Of a DNA stretch of 64,000 nucleotides, positions 46,426 through 56,326 are shown one piece after another. Origin of the DNA: Fundidesulfovibrio putealis DSM 16056 (GTDB lineage: Bacteria; Desulfobacterota; Desulfovibrionia; Desulfovibrionales; Desulfovibrionaceae); the NCBI RefSeq assembly GCF_000429325.1, contig NZ_AUBQ01000019.1, positions 1 to 64,000 on the forward strand, given 5' to 3'. The notes beneath the pieces were generated by a model. That model was given only the letters and a program-made list of their open reading frames with translations. It did no database searches and was not told the DNA's origin. How positions within the stretch are numbered: the first letter of the stretch is position 1; every line of letters begins with the position of its first letter. Both the position numbers and the translations under genes were made by a program.

Positions 46426-46803
46426 GTGCAGCATTCCGTACTTATTCTTGATGATGAGGAGCGCATCTGCGAGACCCTCGAAGACTATCTCGTGGATATG
46501 GGGCATCATGTTGTCTCTTGCGGGGATGGGGCCGCAGCTCTTGAGGCATTGCGCGCGAACAATTTCACCTTGGCAATTGTCGACCTTCGCCTGCCAGGTA
46601 TCGACGGGAATACGTTCATCAAACAAGCAAGCCTTTTGAGGCCGGAACTGCGCTACATTATTCACACAGGCTCTCTCGAATACGCAAGTGGCAATGTGGA
46701 GCAGGAACTTGTGGGGGGCCGGATAATGGCTGTGCTCAGCAAGCCCGTGGAGAGGATGCAGGATTTTTCGGATATCCTCGATCTCATAGGCCGCGCGAAA
46801 TGA
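46426..46803 (+). CDS. Single-domain response regulator (receiver)
   Basis: 125 aa from the GTG at 46426 (GGGGGC 10 nt upstream); an in-frame TTG at 46393 is possible. Receiver fold with acidic pair DDEE at 9-12, phosphoacceptor D53 (LAIVDLRLPGIDG), the Thr of HTGS and Lys in LSKP. No output domain, so it signals by protein contact, like CheY or a phosphorelay intermediate. It overlaps the following activator gene by 4 bp (ATGA), so the two are co-translated. Confidence 0.85.
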   Translation: MQHSVLILDDEERICETLEDYLVDMGHHVVSCGDGAAALEALRANNFTLAIVDLRLPGIDGNTFIKQASLLRPELRYIIHTGSLEYASGNVEQELVGGRIMAVLSKPVERMQDFSDILDLIGRAK

Positions 46804-48188
46804 GCGACCTGACCTCGGTAAGCATCCTGATCATCGAGGACGAGCCTATGTTGAGACTCACCCTAGGCGACCACTTGCGCGACCGGGGCTTTGAGGTGCT
46901 GGAGGCCGATAACGGCCAGGCCGGACTCGACCTTTTCCGTGGCCAGCGTCCCGCACTCATCACGCTGGATTTGCGCATGGCCCCCATGGACGGACACGCA
47001 GTTCTCGCCGCAATCCGCCAGGAGGACCTCGACGTCCCGGTTATCATTGTTTCCGGCCAGGGGCAGATGGATGACGTCATCAGGGCCCTGCGTGCTGGGG
47101 CCTTCGATTATATCCAGAAGCCTGTCTCTGATATGGCCATATTGGACCACGCTGTGGATCGCGCCTTGGAAAGAAGCGCACTCAAGCGCGGCAATGCCAT
47201 GCTCTCGCGTTCCTTTTTGGCCGAAGGGCCGCAGCGGCCGGAGGATTTCGAGCAAATACTCACTGCGAGCACGCGCATGCGCGACATTTTTCGCTACTGC
47301 GAGGCCGTGGCTCAGGGCTCGGAGCCGGTGCTCATCACTGGGGAGACAGGTATAGGCAAAGAACTGCTGGCCCGGGCCCTGCACCGCTCCAGTCGCTGCA
47401 CTGGACCCTTTGTGGCAGTTAACGTGGCCGGATTAGATGACCAAGCCTTCTCGGACACGCTTTTCGGTCATGTGCGGGGAGCCTTCACCGGGGCCGACAG
47501 ACCTCGCGAGGGACTCATGGAGAAGGCCGCCGGGGGGACCCTGTTTTTAGACGAGGTGGGCGACTTGGGCCAGCAGGCACAGATACGCTTGCTACGTGTG
47601 CTTCAAGAGCGAGAATACCATCCCCTTGGCAGCGACTGCCTTCGTCCTCTGCGGGCTCGAATTCTGGCTGCCACCAACCGGAGACTCGCAGTGCTGCGTT
47701 GTGATCCGGATTTCCGTAGTGACTTCTTTTTCCGACTAGCCACACATACCGTGGACCTGCCCCCTCTGCGGGAACGGCTCGAGGACATTCCGCTGTTGCT
47801 TCGACATTTCCTGGTCCAGGCCTGTACCCATCTGGGGCGGCCTGTGCCGGACTGCCAGCCCCGCCTGCTTACTCAGCTAAAGGCCTACCCATTCCCGGGA
47901 AACGTTCGCGAGCTGAGGGCCATGGCCCATGACGCCCTTAGTCGCAGCATCGATGGCTCTCTCGGGCCGGAGGCCTTCCCCGCTCTTGCCACCCTACCTG
48001 AAGCAGAACTCCCGAATGTCACATGCAAAACGCCATTCGCCGAACTGCCCGTCTTGCCCAGTCTACGGGCCGCTGCAGACGCCTTGGTGGCCGAGGCCAT
48101 GCGCCGTGCCGGGGGCGTGCAGAAGGCTGCAGCCGCTCTCCTGGGTATAAGCCCCCAGGCTTTGAGCGAACGTTTGAAACGCGGTTGA
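46800..48188 (+). CDS. NtrC-family sigma-54-dependent response regulator
   Basis: 462 aa. Receiver with D57 (LITLDLRMAPMDG); AAA+ domain from about 155 with Walker A GETGIGKE, the sigma-54 contact loop GAFTGA (HVRGAFTGADRP), Walker B GGTLFLDEVGDL, sensor ATNRRL and RLATHTVDLPPLRERLEDIP; C-terminal Fis-type helix-turn-helix AAALLGISPQALSERLKR. All parts needed to open sigma-54 promoters are intact. It sits 240 bp upstream of the HD-GYP gene, with a sigma-54-type promoter between, suggesting it drives the downstream genes. Confidence 0.93.
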   Translation: MSDLTSVSILIIEDEPMLRLTLGDHLRDRGFEVLEADNGQAGLDLFRGQRPALITLDLRMAPMDGHAVLAAIRQEDLDVPVIIVSGQGQMDDVIRALRAGAFDYIQKPVSDMAILDHAVDRALERSALKRGNAMLSRSFLAEGPQRPEDFEQILTASTRMRDIFRYCEAVAQGSEPVLITGETGIGKELLARALHRSSRCTGPFVAVNVAGLDDQAFSDTLFGHVRGAFTGADRPREGLMEKAAGGTLFLDEVGDLGQQAQIRLLRVLQEREYHPLGSDCLRPLRARILAATNRRLAVLRCDPDFRSDFFFRLATHTVDLPPLRERLEDIPLLLRHFLVQACTHLGRPVPDCQPRLLTQLKAYPFPGNVRELRAMAHDALSRSIDGSLGPEAFPALATLPEAELPNVTCKTPFAELPVLPSLRAAADALVAEAMRRAGGVQKAAAALLGISPQALSERLKRG

Positions 48189-48375
48189 GCGATCCGATCA
48201 AGTTTTCCTGATTGTCTCAAGATTTCTTGTTTGTACGTTAAGTCCTTGTTTCCCTTCACTGTACCCACCCACGTCAGTCGTTCCGCTCAATAAACCCGTA
48301 GCGGTCTCTCCTTACGTCGCCCCATTTTGCGAGTGAAATGGTCTTAAGTGTCTAATTTCAAACAGTAAAGCCGTG

Positions 48376-48391
48376 TTGGCACAGCTCTTGA
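48376..48391 (+). promoter_or_regulatory. Sigma-54-type (-24/-12) promoter upstream of the HD-GYP gene
   Basis: TTGGCAC (48376-48382), 5 bp, TTGA (48388-48391) matches the TGGCAC-N5-TTGC consensus except the last base. It lies about 40 bp before the HD-GYP ATG (48430), with an AAGGAGGA ribosome binding site between. The upstream gene encodes the matching class of activator. Confidence 0.6.
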
Positions 48392-48429
48392 CTACTTCGG
48401 GTGAGACCGCCGCCCAAGGAGGACCCAGC

Positions 48430-49461
48430 ATGGCGAAGATTCTGTGCATCGACGATGAGCCAATTTTGCGTCTGATCACCAGCGATTACCTGGGAGACAT
48501 GGGGCACGAAGTGCTGGAGGCATCTAGCGGGGCCGAGGGGCTGACTCTCTTCCGGAGGTATCGGCCAGACATTGTGCTCTCGGACCTACGCATGCCCGAC
48601 GGGGATGGTTTTCTCGTTGTGACTCACCTGGCCGAGGAGGCCCCGGAGACACCGGTGGTCATTATCTCAGGTACTGGCACCTTGGATGATGCCGTTAAGA
48701 CCATGCGCCTGGGAGCCTGGGACTACCTGTCCAAGCCTCTCAAGGACATGCCTCTCCTGGGGCAGACAGTAGAGAGAATGCTTAACAAGGCCCGGGAACG
48801 CCGGAACGCCAGCCAGTATCTGCTGAATCTGGAGAGCAGGGTTAATGAGCTGGAGCATGAGTTGCAAAGCTGGTCCAGTAGCCACAAGGACACGGTGCTA
48901 CGTTTGGAGGCGGCTCTCAAGACGAGCATTGGTTCACTGAACCTCGCCCTACGTGAGAAAGATCCCTACACGGCAGGACACAACGAGCGCGTTGCCCGCA
49001 TATCCGTGGACATCGGCATTGCACTGGGACTGGGGGAGCAGGAGCAGGAGGTGCTCATGCTGGCCGGACTCCTACATGACATCGGCAAGATCGGCGTCCC
49101 CGAGTCCATCCTTAACAAGCGCATCGCGTTGAGTCCCGACGAGCTCGAGGAGATTCGCAGCCACGTCACTTGCGGCTACCGCATTCTGTGCAACATCCCT
49201 TTCGACGGCCCCGTGGCCGAGTTGGTTCTGCAGCATCACGAGCGTTACGACGGCTCGGGCTATCCCAAGGGGTTGGCAGGGGAGGGTATCCTCCTGGAAG
49301 CACGCATCCTCGCCGTGGCAGATGTCTACGAAGCTCTCTGTTCAGATCGCCCCTACCGGGCAGGGTTGAACCCAGTTGATGCCGCCAGCTACGTCTTCAA
49401 AAACGCAGGCACTCATTTCTGTCCGAAATGCGTCGACGCATTCAGGCAGATCATTTTTTAG
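48430..49461 (+). CDS. Response regulator with HD-GYP output domain
   Basis: 343 aa. Receiver with D52 (IVLSDLRMPDGDG), a coiled-coil linker (about 125-170) and an HD-GYP domain with LLHDIGKIGVPESIL and HHERYDGSGYPKGLAGE, both metal and GYP motifs complete. Such proteins hydrolyse cyclic di-GMP (some cGAMP) and so influence motility and biofilm. The ATG at 48430 follows AAGGAGGA, and an earlier in-frame start (48373) would overlap the promoter. The downstream CheW/receptor genes are in the same direction. Confidence 0.93.
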   Translation: MAKILCIDDEPILRLITSDYLGDMGHEVLEASSGAEGLTLFRRYRPDIVLSDLRMPDGDGFLVVTHLAEEAPETPVVIISGTGTLDDAVKTMRLGAWDYLSKPLKDMPLLGQTVERMLNKARERRNASQYLLNLESRVNELEHELQSWSSSHKDTVLRLEAALKTSIGSLNLALREKDPYTAGHNERVARISVDIGIALGLGEQEQEVLMLAGLLHDIGKIGVPESILNKRIALSPDELEEIRSHVTCGYRILCNIPFDGPVAELVLQHHERYDGSGYPKGLAGEGILLEARILAVADVYEALCSDRPYRAGLNPVDAASYVFKNAGTHFCPKCVDAFRQIIF

Positions 49462-49484
49462 CAATAGCTCTGAAAGAGAAGACC

Positions 49485-49763
49485 ATGAATCCAAAACACA
49501 TCGCACCCCCGTGCAACCTGTTTGCCTACGGCAACAATCAGGCCCGCCGTCTGGCAGGCCGAGTTGAGCATCAGTCCGAGTCCATTTCCCTCGGCGTAAG
49601 GGGAACTCGCATGCCGCAGGGTTTCCCGCCGGAGAGTCTGCTCCGCTTTGTCGAGCGCTTCCTGCTGCGTCTGGTCAATGTCATGTACGGCCAGAACCCC
49701 GGCCATGTCTCCTACATGTTGGCCTGGAATATCGGTCACGAGCCTGCGAAGGAGGGCGCATGA
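49485..49763 (+). CDS. Hypothetical 92-aa protein in the chemoreceptor operon
   Basis: Not recognised. The ATG at 49485 has AGAGAAGA just upstream and lies 23 bp after the HD-GYP stop; the stop overlaps the cheW start (ATGA). Middle segment ESLLRFVERFLLRLVNVMYGQNP is amphipathic; no membrane segment or cysteine motif. Conserved placement between HD-GYP and CheW could indicate an adaptor role, which is only inference. Confidence 0.6.
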   Translation: MNPKHIAPPCNLFAYGNNQARRLAGRVEHQSESISLGVRGTRMPQGFPPESLLRFVERFLLRLVNVMYGQNPGHVSYMLAWNIGHEPAKEGA

Positions 49764-50269
49764 ACGTCGAAGCAAACATCAGCAGCGCCATGGACACCTT
49801 GCTCCAACTCGTCACATTTAAGGTGGCTGAGGAGGAATATGGAGTGGACATCCTCTCTGTGCAGGAGATCATCCGCCATACGGGCCTAACCAAGGTGCCT
49901 AGCGCACCGGCCTTTGTGGAGGGCATTTTGAATCTGCGCGGCAAGGTCATCCCTATCATCGACATGCGCAAACGCTTCGGCCTCGCCTCTAAGGCCCCAG
50001 ACACGCAGACGCGGATCGTGGTTTTCGCCCTGGAGAGCGGGGTCATTGGCTGCCAGGTGGATTCCGTGTCTGAGGTGTTGAGGCTGCCCGCAAGTATGGT
50101 CGATGTGCCCCCGACAGTGATTTCCGGGATGGACTCAAAATTTATTCGTGGAGTGGGACGACTGGGGGGTGAACGAGACGGCCGCTTGCTCATATTGCTC
50201 GACTCAGGTCAGATGCTGACAGTGGAAGAGATGGACGCATTCCACGATCAACCAGCAATCCATCAGTAA
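49760..50269 (+). CDS. cheW: CheW-type chemotaxis adaptor
   Basis: 169 aa. The CheW fold is visible: QLVTFKVAEEEYGVDILSVQEIIRHTGLTKVPSAPAFVEGILNLRGKVIPIIDMRKRFGL is the classic start (VQEI, LNLRG, IDMRKRFG). It couples receptors to CheA. It overlaps the preceding gene by 4 bp and is followed 66 bp later by the receptor. No CheA gene is visible in the window, so it must work with a kinase elsewhere, or dock the receptor to another system. Confidence 0.92.
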   Translation: MNVEANISSAMDTLLQLVTFKVAEEEYGVDILSVQEIIRHTGLTKVPSAPAFVEGILNLRGKVIPIIDMRKRFGLASKAPDTQTRIVVFALESGVIGCQVDSVSEVLRLPASMVDVPPTVISGMDSKFIRGVGRLGGERDGRLLILLDSGQMLTVEEMDAFHDQPAIHQ

Positions 50270-50335
50270 TCCGAATGGACTGCGCCGGGCATATGGATCG
50301 GTGCATCTACAATACTTCATCCAGAGGAGGCCACC

Positions 50336-52105
50336 ATGAACACACTGCGTAACATAAATCTCCGCACAAAATTAATCACAAGTTTTTTCGTCGTATCACT
50401 GCTCACTCTCGCAGTAGGAACTTATGGCAGCATGGAGATGCACCAGATAGATGACAACGGCACGAGGCTCTACGAACAGAGTATGGTCCCCCTGGGGCAG
50501 ATAGCCTCAGTCGCCATCAACATGCAGCGCATCCGTGCAAACGCCATGGAGGCCGTGAACGCGAAAGACATGCCGACGTTCAATGCATATGTGGAAAGGA
50601 TAAAGCAGTTCCGGGTGGCTATTAGCGAAAGCTTGTCCAAGTACGAAGCAACCCTGAGCAGCGATGACGAGCGGTCCTTGTATAAGAAATTGCTGGAAGA
50701 TCGTCATGGATTCATCACCGTTCTGGATAAAGTCCTTGCAATGGGGACTGCGGGGAACATGGACGAAGCCGCAGCGTTGCTTGCGACCGATGGGCGCACC
50801 AGTGCCCGTAAGTATCAGGATAGCATTGATGCGCTTATGAAGGAGAATGAGAAGCAAGGCAAGCAGATCTCCGAAGGCAACAACGCTAGCGCCAGCAAAG
50901 CCACGAACATGATGCTGGTCGTCATGGCCCTGTCCTTCATCGTCTCCATCGGTCTGGGATTTATGCTTACATCCAGTGTGTCCGCCCAATTAGGTGAGGA
51001 TCCTGGCTATCTGGGAGACGTGGCGGGTAAGATCGCTGGCGGCGACCTTGATGTGGCCTTCCGCCCTCAGAAGCGACAGGGTGGCGTTTACGCGGTCATG
51101 CAGGACATGGTGAAGGCCATGAAATCTAAGATCGTCGAAGCTGAACAGAAAACCGCCGATGCCGCGGGGCAGGCCCGGCTAGCTCAGATCGCCACGGACG
51201 AGGCCAATGAGGCCAAGACCAGGGCGGAACGGGCTAAGGCCGAAGGCATGATCGCCGCCGCCCATCAGTTGGAAAAGATTGTCGAGGCCGTCAGTTCAGC
51301 CAGTGAGGAACTCTCGGCTCAGATCGAGCAATCAAGTCGTGGCGCTGAGGTTCAGTCCCATCGCGTGACTGAGACCGCCACGGCCATGGAGGAAATGAAC
51401 GCCACTGTGCTTGAGGTGGCTAAGAACGCCTCCCAGGCGGCGGACTCCTCGGGCAACGCCCGCACCAAGGCTCTTGAGGGTGCCAAAGTCGTTGCCCAAG
51501 CAGTTGAAAGCATTACTGACTTGCAGAGTAAGTCTGTGGCCTTGAAAGGGGACATGGTCGTGCTTGGCAAACAAGCCGAAGGCATTGGCCAGATCATCAA
51601 CGTCATTAACGACATCGCCGATCAGACAAACCTCCTTGCGCTAAATGCTGCCATTGAAGCGGCGCGTGCAGGTGATGCCGGGCGCGGCTTCGCGGTTGTG
51701 GCCGACGAGGTGCGTAAGTTGGCCGAAAAGACCATGGCCGCAACTAAGGAAGTGGGCGAGGCTATCAGCGGCATCCAGCAGGGTGCCCGCAAGAACCTGG
51801 AGAACGTGGAGCACTCCGTCATCACTATTGAACAGGCAACAAACCTTGCCAACGAGTCGGGCACGGCGCTCAAGGAAATCGTGACCCTGGTCGAGGTGTC
51901 CACCGACCAAGTGCGCTCTATCGCGGCGGCCTCCGAGCAGCAGTCCGCTGCCAGCGAGGAGATCAATCGCTCCATCGACGATATCAATCTCATCTCCGGC
52001 GAGACCGCCAGCGCCATGAATCAGTCTGCTCAGGCCGTGGGAGATCTGGCGAGGCAGGCGCAAACCCTGCGAACGCTCATCGAGAGCATGAAGAACGGCG
52101 CGTAA
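50336..52105 (+). CDS. Methyl-accepting chemotaxis protein, 4-helix-bundle sensor
   Basis: 589 aa. TM1 near residues 12-32 ([19 protein letters not shown]), a periplasmic four-helix-bundle sensor (35-190) and TM2 near 193-213 ([20 protein letters not shown]). A HAMP-like linker and long coiled coil follow, with the signalling tip [20 protein letters not shown] and [17 protein letters not shown]. The C-terminus lacks a CheR-tethering pentapeptide. AGGAGG lies just before the ATG. Ligand unknown. Last gene of the operon. Confidence 0.93.
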   Translation: MNTLRNINLRTKLITSFFVVSLLTLAVGTYGSMEMHQIDDNGTRLYEQSMVPLGQIASVAINMQRIRANAMEAVNAKDMPTFNAYVERIKQFRVAISESLSKYEATLSSDDERSLYKKLLEDRHGFITVLDKVLAMGTAGNMDEAAALLATDGRTSARKYQDSIDALMKENEKQGKQISEGNNASASKATNMMLVVMALSFIVSIGLGFMLTSSVSAQLGEDPGYLGDVAGKIAGGDLDVAFRPQKRQGGVYAVMQDMVKAMKSKIVEAEQKTADAAGQARLAQIATDEANEAKTRAERAKAEGMIAAAHQLEKIVEAVSSASEELSAQIEQSSRGAEVQSHRVTETATAMEEMNATVLEVAKNASQAADSSGNARTKALEGAKVVAQAVESITDLQSKSVALKGDMVVLGKQAEGIGQIINVINDIADQTNLLALNAAIEAARAGDAGRGFAVVADEVRKLAEKTMAATKEVGEAISGIQQGARKNLENVEHSVITIEQATNLANESGTALKEIVTLVEVSTDQVRSIAAASEQQSAASEEINRSIDDINLISGETASAMNQSAQAVGDLARQAQTLRTLIESMKNGA

Positions 52106-52129
52106 GGCCGTTATCTACGAAGTTGGCTG

Positions 52130-52159
52130 GTCCCGCCTTGACTCTGTTCCAGGCGGGAC
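52130..52159. terminator. Hairpin between receptor gene and convergent kinase gene
   Basis: GTCCCGCCT (52130-52138) and AGGCGGGAC (52151-52159) pair around a 12-nt loop, with TTT after. Serves one or both convergent transcripts. Confidence 0.7.
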
Positions 52160-52165
52160 TTTGGC

Positions 52166-55100
52166 TCAATGGCTGGACGACTTGACCGTCCGTGTAAGTG
52201 GCAGTCGGATAGTGAAACATGTTCCCCGGCCGGGTTTCGAGTCCACGCTCATCTTGCCCCGGTGGGTGGTGGTGATGATGAAATAGCTTACGGACAGCCC
52301 CAGGCCTGTGCCCTCGCCTACCTTCTTAGTGGTGTAGAAGGGCTCAAACACCCTGTCGACCTGGTTGGCCGAGATGCCTGGGCCGTTGTCCTCCACCTGG
52401 ATTATGGCCTCGCCGTCCTCTCTGGCCGCACGTACCGTGATTGTCGGGTTCACAGTTCCAGCTTCAGCCAATGCCTGTGCAGCATTTCTTAGCAGGTTGA
52501 GGAGGACTTGTTCGACCTCGGAGGGGATGCAGGGAATTGAAGGGAGCGACTCCGAGAGCATTAAGTGAACAGCAATCTGGCGGAAGTCGTAATTCTTTTT
52601 GAGATCATAATCCTTTTCCGCCAGGGAGACTGCTTGGCGCACCAGCTCGGATACATTCCGATCCACGAAGCCGGAGTCGCTCTTGCGGCTGAAGTTGAGC
52701 ATGTTTCGCACGATGCTCGTGGCGCGCTCGTTCGCTTCTCGAATTCCTTCCAGGTAACGGAGAATATTCCGGCGTCGCATGTATTCGTGGGTGGCCTCCA
52801 TGTCCAGGTCAAGAGTTTGAGCTACCTCCAGGTTGGTCGGCAGGGCGGGGTCGAGTCGACGCTGTACGCCCTGCACGGACTGGGCAATAATCCCCAAGGG
52901 GTTATTTATCTCGTGCGCCATGCCAGCGGCCAGGCCGCCGAGAGACATCATCTTCTCCGTCTGTACCATGGCCTGCTGCGCCAGCTTTATTTCCGTGATG
53001 TCGCGCACGATGTTCAGGGAGCAGCGTTCGCCATTGATCTCAAGGTACTGGCACGAGTTCAAGGCGTTGCGAAGTGTGCCGTCCTTGCGACGCATTATAA
53101 ATTCATAATCGAATACCGTTCCGTCGCGGTGAAGCTGTTCCAGGAAGGCTGTGCGACTTGCATGGTCATTCCAAATCTGTAGATCGTCTCCGGATTTTCC
53201 AATGCTCTCAGACCGAACGTGTCCGGTGATCTTTTCGAATGCAGCGTTCACGTCAAGAATAATACTGTCACTCAGTCGTGAGATGGAGATGCTATACGGC
53301 GCAAGATTGTAAATTTTGGAGAACTTCTCTTCTGAGAGGCGTAGGTTACGTTCGGCCTCTTTGCTTTTGGAAACATCCCGCGTGAGGGCCAACAGATACC
53401 GTGCACCGCCCACATCCATGGGCGTCAGCGAGGTCTCCACTTCTATAATACCGCCGTCCACCCTCTGGCACAACCACTCGAAGCGCAGCCGCTCTCCGGC
53501 CTCGGCATGCTCAAGGATGCGACGCATCATCCGGGTGGTCTCCTCGCCATCTGCCTGTACCCGCGGGGAGAAATCTGCCGGGGCCCGACCGATCATTTCC
53601 TCTCGGGTGCAGCCGATGAGGGCGGTTGCGCTGGGGTTGCAGTCCACGATGGTCGGCCCGTCCATCACCAGGATTGTGTCCTGGGCGGATTCGAAGAGGG
53701 TGCGGTACATCTTCTCGCTGGCAGCAAGGGCCAATTCCGCTTGCTTCCGCGCGCTAATATCCTGAATGATGCCTAACATCCGTCTAGGTTGACCACCATT
53801 TCCGGCCTGAATTACGCCGCTGTCGTGCACGTAGACATAGTGGCCGTGCTTGTGGCGCAAGCGGTATTCAATGTCGAATTTCCCTTCGTGCGCGCAGACC
53901 TCTTCCAGCCACAGTAAAACCTCCGGCGCATCTTCCGGGGGGAGCAGATCCTTCCATCTCTGCACAGGACCGTCTAGCTCTTGAAGTTCGAATCCCAGTA
54001 CCTCTCGCACTGCGCCGACCCACTGCATGTTGCCCGACCGTAGGTCATAGTCGTAAAAGATGTGCTGCGCCGCAGTGTTCACTATCTCAAAACGTCGTGT
54101 CCAGAACTGGAGCTCGCGCTCATGCTCTTTGCGCTTACTAAGATCCTCTATGAATCCGTTGATCCAAGAGGGTCGGCCTTCTGCGTCGAGTTGAAGTGAG
54201 GCGCTGATCGCGACAGGCAGTTGGTTGCCGTCCTTACGATGGAGGATCACTTCGCTGCGCACCCCGGCCGGGGAGGCCAGAAGCTGTTCCAGAAACTCGC
54301 TTTTCTCCTGCGGTTCCGCATACAGGGCGTGAGGCCTTGCGGCGAGAAGTTCTTCCCTGTTTTCATAGCCGAGCATTCGAACCAACTCGCGGTTGACCTC
54401 CTCGGTGGGGCCGTTGAACGTCGAGCGGAAAATCCCGAGTGGGGCGTTGTTGAATAATGTTCGAAGCGTTTCCTCACTTTCCATCTTTGCGTGCAGGGCT
54501 TCCTTTTGCGGAGTGATGTCCACGGTCAGGCTGAGCAGGCAGGGTTCACCATCATAGGTGATGGGCACCGAGGTGTAGATCACGTGTGCGATGCTGCCAT
54601 CGGGTCGGCGAGTAGTCGCCTCTTGTCCGTGCAGGCCGCCTTGCTTCGCAATGTGTTGACGCAAGGCGTGGGCCTCCTCATCGGAGAGTTCTGTGAGGGC
54701 GTTGGCGTCAAATTGGCGCAGGTCCACTCGAGTGATGTTCATTCGCTTGAGGAAGGCTTGGTTTGCTTCAAGGGGGACGCCGTCGGAGATACGCTGGACC
54801 ACCATGGAATAAGGAGCATTGTCAAAAATCGAGCGGAACATGTTCTCGCTTTCCGTGATGCGGGCGCGAGCCTGCTCAATCTCGGTGACGTCGAGCAGGA
54901 TGCCCGCCAGTCCGTCCGCCTTGCCTTCCGCATCCGTCAGGGGGCTGGTCAGCAGTCGGAACGTGCCGCCGGAATAGGAGACAAAATCCTGAACAGTCTC
55001 TCCCTGCATGCTTTGCTGGAGGTAGGCCTGCAAATCCGATAGCTCAGGATATGCGTCATGAAACTTCTTGCCGACGCTCCCTTCTTGTGAATCTTTGACA

Positions 55101-55432
55101 GCGTTCTGAGCCATGCCCTCGGACAGTCGTACCGTGCCGTCATAGTCGAGGATGAAAATAATAGTGTTGGTGTGCTTTAGGATGGTGCGCAGGCATGCGT
55201 CGCGTTTGAGCAGCGTTTTTTGCATCTCAAGGACTTCGATGTGTTCACTTTCTACTGTCGCAAGTTGCTTCGCATGGCGCCTCCTCATTGAAAGTAAGGC
55301 TAGGAGTGCGGCCAGGGTGACACAAACGCTGACAAGGGCGATAGAGGCCAGGATTGCATTGCCAGGAAGCCAGTTGACGTGAGGAAGGGACAATATGCTC
55401 CAGGCCGTATCGATGTGTGGAGGTGTTGCCAA
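52166..55432 (-). CDS. Large membrane-anchored multi-PAS histidine kinase
   Basis: 1088 aa. One N-terminal membrane segment (about 25-48, ILASIALVSVCVTLAALLALL), then about six PAS/PAC modules spread over 80-810 (e.g. IIFILDYDGTVRLSEGMA, MVVQRISDGVPLEANQAF, TIVDCNPSATALIGCTREEM, ISISRLSDSIILDVNAAF). DHp has His near 834 in GLAAGMAHEINNPLG, and the ATPase is complete (NLLRNAAQAL, DNGPGI, GEGTGLGLSVSY). No receiver is attached. It faces the REC-NtrC-HD-GYP operon, so it is the likely kinase for those receivers. Confidence 0.92.
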   Translation of the reverse strand: MATPPHIDTAWSILSLPHVNWLPGNAILASIALVSVCVTLAALLALLSMRRRHAKQLATVESEHIEVLEMQKTLLKRDACLRTILKHTNTIIFILDYDGTVRLSEGMAQNAVKDSQEGSVGKKFHDAYPELSDLQAYLQQSMQGETVQDFVSYSGGTFRLLTSPLTDAEGKADGLAGILLDVTEIEQARARITESENMFRSIFDNAPYSMVVQRISDGVPLEANQAFLKRMNITRVDLRQFDANALTELSDEEAHALRQHIAKQGGLHGQEATTRRPDGSIAHVIYTSVPITYDGEPCLLSLTVDITPQKEALHAKMESEETLRTLFNNAPLGIFRSTFNGPTEEVNRELVRMLGYENREELLAARPHALYAEPQEKSEFLEQLLASPAGVRSEVILHRKDGNQLPVAISASLQLDAEGRPSWINGFIEDLSKRKEHERELQFWTRRFEIVNTAAQHIFYDYDLRSGNMQWVGAVREVLGFELQELDGPVQRWKDLLPPEDAPEVLLWLEEVCAHEGKFDIEYRLRHKHGHYVYVHDSGVIQAGNGGQPRRMLGIIQDISARKQAELALAASEKMYRTLFESAQDTILVMDGPTIVDCNPSATALIGCTREEMIGRAPADFSPRVQADGEETTRMMRRILEHAEAGERLRFEWLCQRVDGGIIEVETSLTPMDVGGARYLLALTRDVSKSKEAERNLRLSEEKFSKIYNLAPYSISISRLSDSIILDVNAAFEKITGHVRSESIGKSGDDLQIWNDHASRTAFLEQLHRDGTVFDYEFIMRRKDGTLRNALNSCQYLEINGERCSLNIVRDITEIKLAQQAMVQTEKMMSLGGLAAGMAHEINNPLGIIAQSVQGVQRRLDPALPTNLEVAQTLDLDMEATHEYMRRRNILRYLEGIREANERATSIVRNMLNFSRKSDSGFVDRNVSELVRQAVSLAEKDYDLKKNYDFRQIAVHLMLSESLPSIPCIPSEVEQVLLNLLRNAAQALAEAGTVNPTITVRAAREDGEAIIQVEDNGPGISANQVDRVFEPFYTTKKVGEGTGLGLSVSYFIITTTHRGKMSVDSKPGRGTCFTIRLPLTRTVKSSSH

Positions 55433-55657
55433 GCAAGCTCCATTCTTATGCTAATGATCTATGTGAGGGTTGAAATCTTTATGAAGATTAGCAAAACAGA
55501 AAAAAATGGCAAGTGTGGTAAATTGGAATCGAGTCCGTTGAGAGCGGCAAACGACACATCTTGAGAAGGCTACCCCTGACTTACGACGAATGCCAGCAGA
55601 GCCGTTAAAGGAGCGTCTTGGATCCCAGGATCACCGAGTCAGAGCTACGTTCGTCGC
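55433..55657. other. Leader of the multi-PAS kinase and left flank of the tRNA-Glu fragment
   Basis: AT-rich part (55440-55520) probably holds the kinase promoter; no clear hexamers. Nothing coding is recognised. Confidence 0.35.
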
Positions 55658-55700
55658 TACTCCCAAGGGGATTTGAACCCCTGTTAACGGCGTGAAAGGC
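55658..55700 (-). other. 3' fragment of tRNA-Glu(UUC), candidate attachment-site scar
   Basis: On the minus strand: CTTTCAC (anticodon loop, UUC), GCCGT (3' anticodon stem), TAAC, T-arm AGGGG/CCCCT with TTCAAAT, acceptor TGGGAGT, A. The 5' side of the anticodon stem matches only the last two bases, and no D-arm or 5' acceptor strand lies upstream; CCA is replaced by GCG. It is the distal junction expected of an element integrated in a tRNA-Glu gene, with the element to the right. Confidence 0.7.
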
Positions 55701-56273
55701 AAGGCCCAACCCAACGCTCCCCAATGTTTAAGCGGCTTCCTGCCTACATCCCTGGACACCAAACACACCCTTGGACACCCAGGACTATGTCCATCGCTAT
55801 ATCCACCTCGACCATTTCCCACCTCGAAACAGCTCCCAGGAACACCCAGAAATATATCAGCCAAGTCGATCCACAGGAAGCATGGGGGTGGGTCTGAAAA
55901 TCGCTGTGCGCGCGTGAACAGGTAACTAGGTCACAAAAGACGCCGCCCCCTCGTCCACATGCCCCCCCACTGCCACTCACGCCCCCCCATCCCCTCGACG
56001 CATCCAGCTCCAGTCGAACCCTCCGCCCAGGCTGGCTGACCATGACTTCAGCGGTCCCGTCTGCCGCGTTCTGATGCCCGCAGTGACACCTTACCCCGGT
56101 TTGCCCACTTGCGAGGCTCCAGCGATCCTGGTCGTGACCATGCCCGTGGAAGTCATCCGCGTTCACTTCCAGTGAGTCCAGGTGTGTCAGTCAGAGTGTA
56201 CCTTTCCCGTCACGCCCTGGCCTGCGCCGGAACCCGCTGTTCACCGTGTCAACAAAGGTCGAATCGAGCCAAG
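55701..56273. other. Gene-free left end of the second element
   Basis: About 570 bp rich in CCC and CAC runs with no credible coding frame. Short repeats such as TGGACACC (55751 and 55772 region) are present. Likely non-coding attachment-end DNA. Confidence 0.35.
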
Positions 56274-56312
56274 TTGACCACGTGACAGCCTTAGTCTAGA
56301 GTGATGCTGTCA
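56274..56312 (+). promoter_or_regulatory. Promoter with overlapping dyad upstream of the resolvase
   Basis: TTGACC (56274-56279), 17 bp, TAGAGT (56297-56302) form a plausible sigma-70 promoter. TGACAG (56283-56288) and CTGTCA (56307-56312) form a dyad across the -10, so the resolvase may bind here for autoregulation or recombination. AGGGAGGA precedes the ATG at 56327. Confidence 0.5.
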
Positions 56313-56326
56313 ACAGGGAGGACACC

